From contig NZ_CP046622.1 in assembly GCF_009755665.1 (NCBI RefSeq), forward strand, positions 1,302,001-1,366,000: a stretch of 64,000 nucleotides of DNA, given 5' to 3'. The notes under the pieces are model-generated. The model ran no database searches. It was not told the DNA's origin and worked only from the letters and a program-made list of their open reading frames with translations. The stretch is from Variovorax paradoxus (GTDB taxonomy: Bacteria > Pseudomonadota > Gammaproteobacteria > Burkholderiales > Burkholderiaceae_C). The first letter of the stretch is position 1; every line of letters starts with the position of its first letter. The position numbers were made by a program, and so were the translations under genes. This document shows positions 26,194-36,390 of this stretch, piece after piece.

Positions 26194-27442
26194 ATGCGAC
26201 TTCCTTATGAACTGCAGCTCGGCTGGCGCTACACGCGCGCAGGCCGGGCGACACGGCGCAACGGCTTCATCTCTTTCATCTCGGGCGTGTCGATGCTCGG
26301 CATCGCGTTGGGGGTGGCGGCGCTGATCATCGTGCTCAGCGTGATGAACGGCTTCCAGAAGGAAGTGCGCGACCGCATGCTCGGCGTGGTGTCGCACATC
26401 GAAATCCTTTCGCGCGACGGCCAGGCCCTGCCCGACATCGACGCCATCATGGCTGCCGCGCGCAAGAACCTCGAGGTGGTCGGCGCGGCTCCCTTCATTG
26501 CCACGCAGGCGCTCATCGCGCGCGGCGAGGACATGAAGGGCACGCTGGTGCGCGGCATCGTGCCCAAGCTCGAACCCGAGGTCACCGACATTGCCACCAC
26601 CGCGCAAAAGGGCACGCTCGACAAGCTGGTGCCGGGTGAATTCGGCATCGTGCTCGGCGGCGAGCTGGCGCGGTCGCTCTTCGTGCAGCCCGGCGACCAG
26701 GTCACGCTGGTGGCACCCGGCGGTCAGGTCACGCCGGCGGGCGTGGTGCCGCGGCTCAAGCAGTTCACCGTGGTGGGCACCTTCGATTCGGGCCACTACG
26801 AATACGACTCGGCGCTGGCCATGATTCACGCGGAAGATGCCCAGCGCGTGTTCCGGCTCGACGGGCCCACCGGCATACGCATCAAGCTCAAGGACCTGAA
26901 CGAGGCACGCGACGTGGCCGACCAGATGGCTGTGACGCTGCCGGGGCAGTTTCTCATTCGCGACTGGACGCGCCAGAACAAGACATGGTTTGCGGCCGTG
27001 CAGGTCGAGAAGCGCATGATGTTCATCATCCTCACGCTCATCGTGGCGGTGGCGGCCTTCAACCTGGTTTCCACGCTGGTAATGACCGTGACCGACAAGC
27101 GGGCGGACATTGCCATCTTGCGCACGCTGGGCAGCTCGCCGCGCAGCATCATGGGCATCTTCGTGGTGCAGGGCGCCATGGTCGGCGTGATCGGCACCGT
27201 GGCCGGGCTGCTGCTGGGGCTGGGCATTGCCTACAACATCGACGTGATCGTGCCCGCGCTCGAGCAGCTTTTTCATGCGAGCTTCCTGCCCAAGGACATC
27301 TACCTGATCAGCAAGATGCCGAGCGATCCGCAGCGCAGCGACATCATGCCGATTGCAATCATTTCCCTTGTCCTGGCCTTCCTGGCCACGCTGTATCCGA
27401 GCTGGCGCGCGAGCCGCGTCAACCCCGCCGAGGCCCTGCGCT

Positions 27443-27450
<8 letters not shown>
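26194..27450 (+). CDS. lolC: Lipoprotein-releasing ABC transporter permease LolC/LolE
   Basis: A 418-residue inner-membrane subunit of the system that extracts outer-membrane lipoproteins and hands them to LolA. TM1 lies at about 22-48 ([30 protein letters not shown]), followed by a large periplasmic domain. Three C-terminal TM segments follow ([23 protein letters not shown], then [21 protein letters not shown], then [17 protein letters not shown]), ending [12 protein letters not shown] single permease with LolD fits the LolF-type arrangement of many proteobacteria, so LolC/LolE identity is interchangeable. The start at [11 protein letters not shown] matches the family; 26140 would add 18 residues. 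Confidence 0.94.
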
Positions 27451-28197
<747 letters not shown>

Positions 28198-28207
<10 letters not shown>

Positions 28208-28221
28208 CCGGCCGGGTTTTT
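28198..28221 (+). terminator. Rho-independent terminator overlapping the lolD stop codon
   Basis: GGCCGG (28198-28203), a CTGA loop and CCGGCC (28208-28213) are followed by GGGTTTTT. The last A of the lolD TGA (28205-28207) is the last base of the loop, so the hairpin forms across the end of the gene. It separates lolCD from the ClpP-like gene. Confidence 0.75.
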
Positions 28222-28310
28222 CGGTGCCGCTTGCCACGGCCCATGCAATGTCGCGAAACTGTTCGCCTGTCCGGCAAGATGCCGTTCAACTACAGGAGTG
28301 CTTCTTCATC

Positions 28311-28904
28311 ATGGAAACCGACGACGACACCACGCCCGCTGCCACTGCAGAGCCGCGCAACTCCTATCTGGAAGAAAAAGCCTTCAAGTCGCGCACGCTG
28401 CTGATCTTCGGCAGCATCACCGATTCGGTGGCCGCCGACGTGACGCGCAGGCTCATTGCGCTGGACGCCGACAGCACCGACAAACCCATCGACATTCTGG
28501 TGAGCTCGCCCGGCGGCCACCTGGAATCGGGCGATGCGATTCACGACATCGTGCGTTTCATTTCCGCGCCGGTGAACATGATCGGCACCGGCTGGGTTGG
28601 CAGCGCGGCCACGCACCTGTACCTGGCCGCGCCGAAGGAACGGCGCGTGTGCCTGCCCAACACGCGCTTCCTGATCCACCAGCCCAGCGGCGGCGCGGGC
28701 GGGCAGGCGACCGACATCGCCATCCAGGCGCAAGAGATCATCAAGGCCCGACACCGCATCGCGCACGAGATTGCGCGCGAAACCGGCAAGCCGATCGACG
28801 TGGTGCTGGCCGACATCGAGCGCGACCGCTGGCTCTCGGCCGAAGAAGCGGTTGCCTACGGCCTGGTCTCGCGCATCATCCAGCGCAAGACCGAGCTGCT
28901 GTAG
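28311..28904 (+). CDS. ClpP-like serine peptidase
   Basis: A 197-residue ClpP-fold protein. Aligned without gaps to E. coli ClpP, the catalytic triad is present: Ser98 in GWVGSAA, His123 in FLIHQP (25 residues later, as in ClpP) and Asp172 in IERDRWLSAEEAVAYGLV. The canonical GQAASMG around the serine reads GWVGSAA here. The N-terminus lacks the ClpP propeptide and instead starts METDDDTTPAATAEP. clpX and tig are not nearby, so this is probably a paralogue beside the housekeeping clpP. AGGAG lies 12 bases before the ATG. Whether it pairs with a Clp ATPase is unknown. Confidence 0.88.
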   Translation: METDDDTTPAATAEPRNSYLEEKAFKSRTLLIFGSITDSVAADVTRRLIALDADSTDKPIDILVSSPGGHLESGDAIHDIVRFISAPVNMIGTGWVGSAATHLYLAAPKERRVCLPNTRFLIHQPSGGAGGQATDIAIQAQEIIKARHRIAHEIARETGKPIDVVLADIERDRWLSAEEAVAYGLVSRIIQRKTELL

Positions 28905-28920
28905 CGCTGACTGGCGCCGC

Positions 28921-29307
28921 TTACTTGGGCTTGTAGGCCACCACGTCGATCTCGACCTTGGCGTCGACCATCAGGCGCGCCTCGGTGGTCGAGCGCGCCG
29001 GCTTGTTTTCACCGAAATAGCTCATGTAGATGCGGTTGAAGGCACCAAAGTCGCGCGCGTCCTGCAGCCACACGGTGCTCTTGCACACGTCGTCGAGCGT
29101 GGCGCCGGCCAGTGCGAGCACCTTCTTCAGGTTTTCCATCACCTGGCGCGTCTGCGCCTCGATGCCGCCCACCACGATTTCGCCCTCGGCATTGGCGGGC
29201 ACCTGGCCCGACACATAGATGAAATCGCCCGCGCGCACGGCCGGGGAGAAGGGGCGGGCCTGGCGGTCCGAGGCGACGGGCGGGGCGCCGAGGTATTCGA
29301 GCGGCAT
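28921..29307 (-). CDS. ridA: RidA-family reactive enamine/imine deaminase
   Basis: A 128-residue YjgF/YER057c/UK114 protein. The active-site arginine is present in KPARSTTEA at position 105, the same number as in E. coli RidA. Family strings GDFIYVSGQVP and VEIDVVAYK are clear. RidA hydrolyses reactive enamines and imines such as 2-aminoacrylate released by PLP enzymes. It is divergent from the peptide transporter and D-amino-acid deaminase genes, which would produce such intermediates. AGGAG precedes the chosen ATG; the longer frame upstream is promoter DNA. Confidence 0.92.
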   Translation of the reverse strand: MPLEYLGAPPVASDRQARPFSPAVRAGDFIYVSGQVPANAEGEIVVGGIEAQTRQVMENLKKVLALAGATLDDVCKSTVWLQDARDFGAFNRIYMSYFGENKPARSTTEARLMVDAKVEIDVVAYKPK

Positions 29308-29361
29308 GGGAAAACTCCTGAAGTGAGAAAGAAGAAAAGAGGATCGCGAGTATCGATCCAA

Positions 29362-29380
29362 TCTGAAAATTAGTTTCAGA
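29362..29380. promoter_or_regulatory. Candidate RpiR-type operator between ridA and dppA
   Basis: The 19-base palindrome TCTGAAA-ATTAG-TTTCAGA has perfect arms. GAAA-N5-TTTC cores are typical of RpiR-family operators, and an rpiR gene lies in the adjacent operon. A second inverted repeat AACCCT-N7-AGGGTT follows at 29382-29400. Location between two divergent genes of the proposed pathway suits control of both. Confidence 0.6.
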
Positions 29381-29412
29381 AAACCCTTCGAACGAGGGTT
29401 AACACGGATGAT

Positions 29413-29428
29413 TTGGCATGGATACTGC
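29413..29428 (+). promoter_or_regulatory. Possible sigma-54 (-24/-12) promoter ahead of dppA
   Basis: TTGGCATG-N4-CTGC has the GG and GC dinucleotides 12 bases apart, as in sigma-54 promoters, with one deviation from TTGC. Transcription would start near 29440, about 50 bases before the dppA ATG. No enhancer-binding regulator is encoded in the window, so this is tentative. Confidence 0.35.
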
Positions 29429-29492
29429 TTCAAAGTCCGGGCCGAAAAGAAAATTTCTTTCAAACCCTGCTCGCCCCATGAAGGAGTTCCCC

Positions 29493-31067
29493 ATGCCTCA
29501 CGCCGGTCTTGTCCAGCGCCTGCCGCACCTGTCCAAGCGCAGCCTGCTGGGCGCTTCCCTGCTTGCGCTGCTGTGCGCCGCGCTGCCCCAACAGCAGGCG
29601 CAGGCCCAGGGGCCGCGCAACTTTGCCACGCTGGCCATGGTGGCCGAGCCGCAGACGCTCGACCCGATGGCGTCGACTGCCGATTTGGTCGGAACCATCA
29701 TGCAGCACGTGTACGAAACGCTCTACACCTTCGACGCCAAGTGGAACGTCGTGCCGATGCTGGCCGAGAGCAGCCCCAAGATCTCTGCCGACGGCAAGAC
29801 CTACGCCATTACCCTGCGCAAGGGCGTGATGCTGCACAACGGCCGCGAACTCACGGCCGACGACGTGGTGGCCAGCCTGCAGCGCTGGATGGACCAGTCG
29901 CCGCGCGGCAAGGCCGTGGGCAAGGAAATCGAGAGCCTCAAGGCCAAGGGCCCGCTGGGCGTGGAGATCGTGCTGAAGGCGCCGTATGCGCCGCTGCTGT
30001 CGCAGCTCGCGCTGCCGAGCGGCATGGCCGCCATCATGGCCAAGGATTCCATCGCCTCGCCGCTGAAGGAGTTCGTTGGCACCGGCCCCTACAAGTTCAA
30101 GGAGCGCCGGCCCGACCAGTTCGTGCTGCTCACGCGCTTCGACAAATACACCGCGCGCAAGGAGCCCGCGAACGGCTACGGCGGCAAGCGCGAAGCGGCG
30201 ATTGAAGAACTGCGCTTCGTCCCGGTGCCCAACGCCAGCACGCGCGTCGAAGGCGCCCTGGCCGGCCAGTACGACTTTGCCGACCTGCTGCCTGTCGAGG
30301 CGCTGCCCCGGCTGGAGAAGGCGGGCGGAAAGACCGTGCCGATCATGACGCCGTCTTTCGGCTTTCCGTACCTGGTGCTCAACACCAAGGAAGGCGTTGC
30401 CTCCAACCAGGCCATCCGCCAGGCCATTCAAACGGCGCTCGGCGAGGGCGAGATGCTCGCGGCCGGCTTCGGCGACACGCGCTTCTTCGTGGCCGAGGGC
30501 AACCACTTTCCGAAGGGCTCGCCGTTCTATTCGGCGGCCGGCGCCACGCTGTACAACGAACGCAACGCGCCCAAGGCCAAGGAGGCCGCGGCCAAGGCCG
30601 GCTACAAGGGCGAGCCGATCCGCGTGCTCACCAGCCGCCAGTACGACTTTCACTACAACATGTCGCTCTTGATGGCCGAGCAGCTCAAGCGCGCCGGGTT
30701 CAAGGTCGACCTCAACGTGGTCGACTGGGCCACGCTGGTGCAGCGCCGCAACGACCCCAAGCTCTGGGACATCTACGTTACCCATTCGGGCCAGTTCCCC
30801 GAGCCGATGCTCTCGCCTCCGCAGCTCGGCGACGGTGCACCCGGCTGGTGGGACACGCCCGCCAAGAAGGCGGCGCTGCAGGCCTTCAACGTCGAAAGCG
30901 ACCCTGCCAAGCGCGGCGCGCTGTGGGGCAAGGTGCAGCAGGTGGTGTACGAAGAGGTGCCGTACATCAATGTCGGCAAGTTCAACGGCCTCTCGGCCAA
31001 GAGCCCGGCACTGGACAACTACCAGCCCGCGACCTGGCCGTTCTTCTGGAACGCCCGGATCAAGTAA
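29493..31067 (+). CDS. Peptide ABC transporter substrate-binding protein (DppA type)
   Basis: A 524-residue periplasmic binding protein of family 5. The signal peptide covers about 1-40 (SLLGASLLALLCAALPQQQAQA). Family strings include MVAEPQTLDPMASTADLVGTI, the hydrophobic YAITLRKGVMLHNGRELTADDVV, and the C-terminal YEEVPYINVGKFN. AAGGAG lies six bases before this ATG. It heads an operon with two permeases, two ATPases and D-amino-acid enzymes, so the ligand may be a peptide with D-residues or an N-acylated amino acid; this is inferred from context. Confidence 0.92.
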   Translation: MPHAGLVQRLPHLSKRSLLGASLLALLCAALPQQQAQAQGPRNFATLAMVAEPQTLDPMASTADLVGTIMQHVYETLYTFDAKWNVVPMLAESSPKISADGKTYAITLRKGVMLHNGRELTADDVVASLQRWMDQSPRGKAVGKEIESLKAKGPLGVEIVLKAPYAPLLSQLALPSGMAAIMAKDSIASPLKEFVGTGPYKFKERRPDQFVLLTRFDKYTARKEPANGYGGKREAAIEELRFVPVPNASTRVEGALAGQYDFADLLPVEALPRLEKAGGKTVPIMTPSFGFPYLVLNTKEGVASNQAIRQAIQTALGEGEMLAAGFGDTRFFVAEGNHFPKGSPFYSAAGATLYNERNAPKAKEAAAKAGYKGEPIRVLTSRQYDFHYNMSLLMAEQLKRAGFKVDLNVVDWATLVQRRNDPKLWDIYVTHSGQFPEPMLSPPQLGDGAPGWWDTPAKKAALQAFNVESDPAKRGALWGKVQQVVYEEVPYINVGKFNGLSAKSPALDNYQPATWPFFWNARIK

Positions 31068-31110
31068 TGGGGCCGTCCGCTTTCGCATTGCCCTGCCCGG
31101 GGTGCATTCG

Positions 31111-32052
31111 ATGATCCGCTACATCGCTTCCCGCGCCGCCGGCATGCTGGTCGTGCTTGCCATCGTGGCGGTGCTCGTCTTCGTGCTCACGCGCGCGGCA
31201 TCGGGCGACCCGGTCTCGGTGCTGCTGGGCGACCAGGCCACGGCCGCCGACATTGCGCGCGTGCAGAAGGAATACGGCCTGGACAAGCCGCTGCCCGTGC
31301 AGTTCGGCTACTGGCTGCGCGAGGTGCTGCAGGGCAACCTCGGCACTTCGATTTTTCTGCAGCGGCCGGTCACGCAGGCGCTGTGGGAGCGTGCCGAGCC
31401 AACCACGCTGCTCGCGCTCCTGGCCGTAGCCATTGCTGCGCTGATCGGCGTGCCCTGCGGCATCGTGTCCGCGGTGTTCCGCGGGCGCGTGGTCGACCAG
31501 CTCTTCACCGGCATCGCCATGCTCGGCGCCAGCATTCCGAGCTTCTGGCTCGGCATTGTGCTGATCCAGATCTTTGCGGTGTCGTTCGGCTGGTTTCCGG
31601 TGTCGGGCTATGGCGCGCCCGATGCGCCGTTTGCCGAGCGGCTGCACGCACTGGTATTGCCGGCCACGGTGCTCGGCCTCTTGAACTCGGCGCTCATCAT
31701 CCGCTTCACGCGCGCTTCGATGCTCGACGTGCTCGGCGAAGACTATGTGCGCACCGCGCGCTCCAAGGGCCTGAGCGAGAGCGTGGTCGTGCTCAAGCAT
31801 GCGCTGCGCAATGCGCTGGTGCCCATCGTCACGGTGATCGGCCTTACGGTCGCGCTGATGATCGGCGGCGCCGTGATTACCGAAACGGTGTTTGGCCTGC
31901 CGGGCGTCGGCAACCTGGTGGTAAGCGCGGTGCTGCGGCGCGACTACCCGGTGATCCAGGGCGCTCTGCTCGTGATTGCGGCGATCTACGTGCTGATCAA
32001 TTTCTCCATCGACCTGCTCTATGCGGTGGTCGATCCGCGCGTGAAGGTTTGA
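31111..32052 (+). CDS. Peptide ABC transporter permease (DppB type)
   Basis: A 313-residue inner-membrane permease with about six TM segments. The N-terminal MIRYIASRAAGMLVVLAIVAVLVFVLTRAASGDP is the DppB pattern. The EAA loop, which contacts the ATPases, lies at EDYVRTARSKGLSESVVVLKHALRNALVPI. It ends DLLYAVVDPRVKV, another conserved stretch. It follows dppA by 43 bases and precedes dppC by 8 bases. Confidence 0.93.
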   Translation: MIRYIASRAAGMLVVLAIVAVLVFVLTRAASGDPVSVLLGDQATAADIARVQKEYGLDKPLPVQFGYWLREVLQGNLGTSIFLQRPVTQALWERAEPTTLLALLAVAIAALIGVPCGIVSAVFRGRVVDQLFTGIAMLGASIPSFWLGIVLIQIFAVSFGWFPVSGYGAPDAPFAERLHALVLPATVLGLLNSALIIRFTRASMLDVLGEDYVRTARSKGLSESVVVLKHALRNALVPIVTVIGLTVALMIGGAVITETVFGLPGVGNLVVSAVLRRDYPVIQGALLVIAAIYVLINFSIDLLYAVVDPRVKV

Positions 32053-32060
32053 GAGAAAAA

Positions 32061-32899
32061 ATGCAAATGCCCCGAATGCTCCGCCAGCTGATGCACCGCC
32101 GTATCGTGATGGTCTCCGCGCTGGTGCTGCTGGTCATCGCGGTCATGGCCGTCGGCGCGCCGCTGTTTGCCTCCATCGATCCCAACGACACGGCCGTGCT
32201 GCAACGCCTGAAGGGGCCGAGTGCGGAGCACCTGCTGGGCACCGACGAGCTCGGCCGCGACATGTATTCGCGCATCGTGCACGGTGCGCGCTACTCGCTG
32301 GCCATAGCGGCGCTCACCGCGCTTGGCGCCGTCGTCGCCGGCACGGTGCTGGGCCTCATGGCCGGTTTCTTTCGACGGCTCGACGCACCGCTGATGCGCG
32401 TGGTGGACGCGATGATGTCGTTCCCTGACATCCTTCTGGCCATCGCGCTCGTCGCCATCCTCGGCCCTTCGCTCATCAACACCGTGCTGGCGCTGGTGCT
32501 GGTGTACACACCGCGCGTGGCACGGGTGGTGCGGGCCTCGACGCTGGTCGTGCGTGAGCTGCTGTTCGTCGAAGCGGTGCGCGCGCTGGGCGTGCGCACC
32601 TCGCGCATCCTGTGGCGGCACATCTTGCCCAACCTGATGTCGCCGATCCTTGTGCAGGTGTCGTTCATCTTTGCGTATGCCATCTTGGCCGAGGCGGGGC
32701 TCTCCTTTCTAGGGGTGGGCGTGCCGCCCGAAATTCCCACCTGGGGCACCATGGTTGCGGGCAGCCAGCAGTACGCGCACCAGGCCTTCTGGGTGGTGCT
32801 GTTTCCGGGGCTCGCCATCATCTTCACCGCGCTCTCGCTGCAGCTGCTGGGTGACGGCGTGCGCGACCTGCTCGACCCCAAGCTCAAGAAGACGCTGTG

Positions 32900-32900
<1 letters not shown>
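32061..32900 (+). CDS. Peptide ABC transporter permease (DppC type)
   Basis: A 279-residue permease partner of the DppB-type protein. It has the DppC hallmark HLLGTDELGRDMYSRIVHGARYSL after TM1, and an EAA-type loop VEAVRALGVRTSRILWRHILPNLMSPI. It ends GDGVRDLLDPKLKKTL, matching the family C-terminus. The stop and the following ATG overlap as TGATG. Confidence 0.93.
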
Positions 32901-33937
<1,037 letters not shown>

Positions 33938-33962
33938 GGCGCCCGCTGCCGCCCCTGTCTTG

Positions 33963-34073
33963 CTCCCTCCCCTTCCGGGGGGGGTCGGGGTGGGGGCACG
34001 CGGCCGTTGCATTGCTGTGGCGGTCTCCACCGCACGGAGCCCCCACCCCAGCCCTCCCCGGAAGGGGAGGGAG
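33963..34073. repeat. Long imperfect inverted repeat between the two transporter ATPase genes
   Basis: Two 35-base arms (33963-33997 and 34039-34073) are nearly perfect reverse complements, with a 41-base loop. The arms begin CTCCCTCCCC and end GGGTGGGGGC, and only a few bases differ. It looks like a dispersed REP/BIME-type palindrome. It sits within the operon, so transcripts would carry a very stable hairpin just before the dppF-type gene, which could stabilise the upstream mRNA or lower downstream expression. Confidence 0.85.
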
Positions 34074-34083
34074 AAAGTCCACA

Positions 34084-35061
34084 ATGACCACCGCCGCCCC
34101 CCTCATCGAAGTCCGCAGCCTCAAAAAATACTTCGGCAGCAGCGACCGCCCGGTGCGCGCGGTCGACGACGTGTCGTTCGCCATCCGCCCCGGCGAAACG
34201 CTGGGCCTTGTCGGCGAATCGGGTTCGGGCAAGAGCACCATCGGCCGCACCGTGCTGCGGCTGGTCGAGCGCACCGATGGCCAGGTGCTCTACCGCGGCG
34301 ACGACATCGGTGCACTCTCCGGCGAGCGCATGCGCAAGCTGCGCAGCAAGCTGCAGATCATTTTTCAGGATCCGTATGCAAGCCTGAATCCGAAGATGCG
34401 AATCAGCGCCATCCTCGGAGAGGCGCTGTCCACGCATGGTTTGCACAAGGGCGCCGCCGCGCGCGACAGGCGCATTGCCGAGCTGCTCGAAACCGTGGGC
34501 CTGCGCGCCGAGCATGCAAGCCGCTTTCCGCACGAGTTCTCGGGCGGGCAGCGCCAGCGCATCGGCGTGGCGCGCGCGCTTGCGGTGGAGCCCGAGTTCA
34601 TCGTGGCCGACGAGCCGCTGTCGGCGCTCGACGTCTCGATCCAGTCGCAGGTCATCAACCTCCTGGCCGACCTGCGCGAGCGTCTCGGGCTCACCATGCT
34701 TTTCATCTCGCACGACCTCGACGTGGTCGAATACCTGTGCGACCGGGTGGTGGTGCTATACCTGGGCAAGGTGATGGAGGTGGCCACTACAGACGAGCTG
34801 TTCGCGCGGCCCTCGCATCCCTACACCCAGGCATTGCTGGCCGCGAGCCCGAAGCCAGATCCGACCCTGGCCACCGAGCGCATCGCACTCAAGGGCGACA
34901 TTCCCAGCCCCATCTCGCCGCCATCGGGCTGCGTGTTCCGCACCCGCTGCCCGCACGCCATCGAGGCTTGCGCGCAGACCGTGCCGCCGCTCGATGAAAT
35001 ATCTCCTGGACACTACAGCGCCTGCATCCGAAAAGAGCTGCTCTCCAACATTGCCGCATGA
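34084..35061 (+). CDS. Peptide ABC transporter ATPase (DppF type)
   Basis: A 325-residue ATPase, partner of the DppD-type protein. Walker A is GESGSGKST (about 45-53), Q-loop [12 protein letters not shown], signature [16 protein letters not shown], Walker [13 protein letters not shown], switch His [12 protein letters not shown]. The C-terminal extension has [15 protein letters not shown]. The ATG follows the inverted repeat by 10 bases, with GGGAG and AAAG just upstream serving as a ribosome site. The stop overlaps the next start as ATGA. Confidence 0.94.
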   Translation: MTTAAPLIEVRSLKKYFGSSDRPVRAVDDVSFAIRPGETLGLVGESGSGKSTIGRTVLRLVERTDGQVLYRGDDIGALSGERMRKLRSKLQIIFQDPYASLNPKMRISAILGEALSTHGLHKGAAARDRRIAELLETVGLRAEHASRFPHEFSGGQRQRIGVARALAVEPEFIVADEPLSALDVSIQSQVINLLADLRERLGLTMLFISHDLDVVEYLCDRVVVLYLGKVMEVATTDELFARPSHPYTQALLAASPKPDPTLATERIALKGDIPSPISPPSGCVFRTRCPHAIEACAQTVPPLDEISPGHYSACIRKELLSNIAA

Positions 35062-36377
35062 CCATGACCGACATCACCGCCGCCGCCGACAACAACGATT
35101 TCAACGACCCGCTCCTGGGCAGCAACTTCAAGGGCTACCCGCGTACCCAGCCGCCGCGCCGCCGCAGCGAGGTTGGCGCCGCGGGCTGGAACGTGCTCGC
35201 CGGCGACCTGCCGCTGCCGCTGGCCGTGCTCAAGCGCGAGGCGCTCGAGCACAACCTGGCCTGGATGCAGTCGCGCGTGCGCGAGTGGGGCATCGACCTG
35301 GCGCCGCACGGCAAGACCACCATGTCGCCGCAGCTCTTTCAGCGCCAGCTCGATGCCGGCGCCTGGGGCCTGACCTTTGCCACGGTAACGCAGCTTGCCG
35401 TGGGCGTTGCGGCCGGCGCGCGCCGCACGCTCATCGCCAACCAGGTGGTCAGCGACGAAGACCTGGCCGGCATCCAGCTGCTGCTGCACGCGCACGCAGA
35501 CCTGCGCGTGGTGTTCCTGGTCGATTCGCTGGCGCAGCTTGCGCTGATCGAAGACTGGTCGAAGCGTCACCCCGAGAGCGTGCCTTTCGACGTGATGCTG
35601 GAGATCGGCGTCGAAGGCGCGCGCACCGGTTGCCGCACGCATGAGGAAGCCGTGGCGCTTGCCACGCGGCTGAGCGCGAGCGACGCGGTCAAGCTCGTGG
35701 GCATCGAAACCTACGAAGGGCAGGGCGCCACCGGCGCCAGCGAACCCGACGCGGCGTACGCCACCACGCTGATGGACCGCGTGGAAGCCATTGCGCGCCA
35801 TTGCGACGCGCAGCAGCTGTTCGAAACCAACGAAGTGCTGGTTTCCGCCGGCGGCTCGGCCATCTTCGACCTGGTGGCCGGCCGGTTGAAGCCCGCGCTG
35901 GGTTCGCCTGTGCGCGGCCTGCTGCGTTCTGGCTGCTATGTCACGCACGACCACGGCTTTTACAAGCGCATGGTGAGCGCGGTCGACGAGCGGCTGGGCT
36001 GCGATTGCGGCGAGAGCCTGCGCCCCGCCATGGAGGTGTGGGCCACGGTGCAGTCGCGGCCCGAACCAGGCCTGGCGATTCTTGCAGTGGGCAAGCGCGA
36101 CATTTCCTTCGATCTCTCGATGCCGGTGCCGATCGCACGCGCGCCCCGCGGCATGCTCGAGGCGCAGGCCGTGCCCGCCGGATGGAAGATCACCGCGCTG
36201 AACGACCAGCATGCCTACCTGCGCTGGGACGCGTCGGAAGAGGCGCAGGCACCCGTGGTGGGAGACCGCGTCGGCCTGGGCATTTCGCACCCCTGCACCA
36301 CCTTCGACAAATGGCACTGGATGCCGGTGGTCGAAGAGAACTACCGCGTGAGCGACGCCGTCGCCATGCACTTCTGA
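35058..36377 (+). CDS. PLP-dependent D-amino-acid deaminase (D-serine dehydratase/D-threonine aldolase fold)
   Basis: A 439-residue fold-type III PLP enzyme. The alanine racemase-like N-terminal barrel holds the Schiff-base lysine in LAPHGKTTMS (K86). The C-terminal beta domain carries GISHPCTTFDKW (H411, C413), the metal-binding pair of eukaryotic-type D-serine dehydratases and D-threonine aldolases. These enzymes deaminate or cleave D-hydroxyamino acids and release enamine intermediates, consistent with nearby RidA. It overlaps the dppF-type gene by ATGA, so it belongs to the transporter operon. The exact substrate is not predictable. Confidence 0.88.
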   Translation: MTMTDITAAADNNDFNDPLLGSNFKGYPRTQPPRRRSEVGAAGWNVLAGDLPLPLAVLKREALEHNLAWMQSRVREWGIDLAPHGKTTMSPQLFQRQLDAGAWGLTFATVTQLAVGVAAGARRTLIANQVVSDEDLAGIQLLLHAHADLRVVFLVDSLAQLALIEDWSKRHPESVPFDVMLEIGVEGARTGCRTHEEAVALATRLSASDAVKLVGIETYEGQGATGASEPDAAYATTLMDRVEAIARHCDAQQLFETNEVLVSAGGSAIFDLVAGRLKPALGSPVRGLLRSGCYVTHDHGFYKRMVSAVDERLGCDCGESLRPAMEVWATVQSRPEPGLAILAVGKRDISFDLSMPVPIARAPRGMLEAQAVPAGWKITALNDQHAYLRWDASEEAQAPVVGDRVGLGISHPCTTFDKWHWMPVVEENYRVSDAVAMHF

Positions 36378-36390
36378 GCCACGCCAGCCG

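Noticed and set aside
28590..28625. Loss of the ClpP catalytic serine (reading GSAAT as GQAAS)
   Set aside because: Gap-free alignment back from the CLPN/IHQP block puts Ser98 of GWVGS at the nucleophile position, 25 residues before the His as in ClpP, so the triad is complete.
33938..34083. Possible protein-coding spacer between the two peptide-transporter ATPase genes
   Set aside because: A frame reads through it, but the DNA is a 35-base-arm inverted repeat and the dppF-type protein starts cleanly at 34084.
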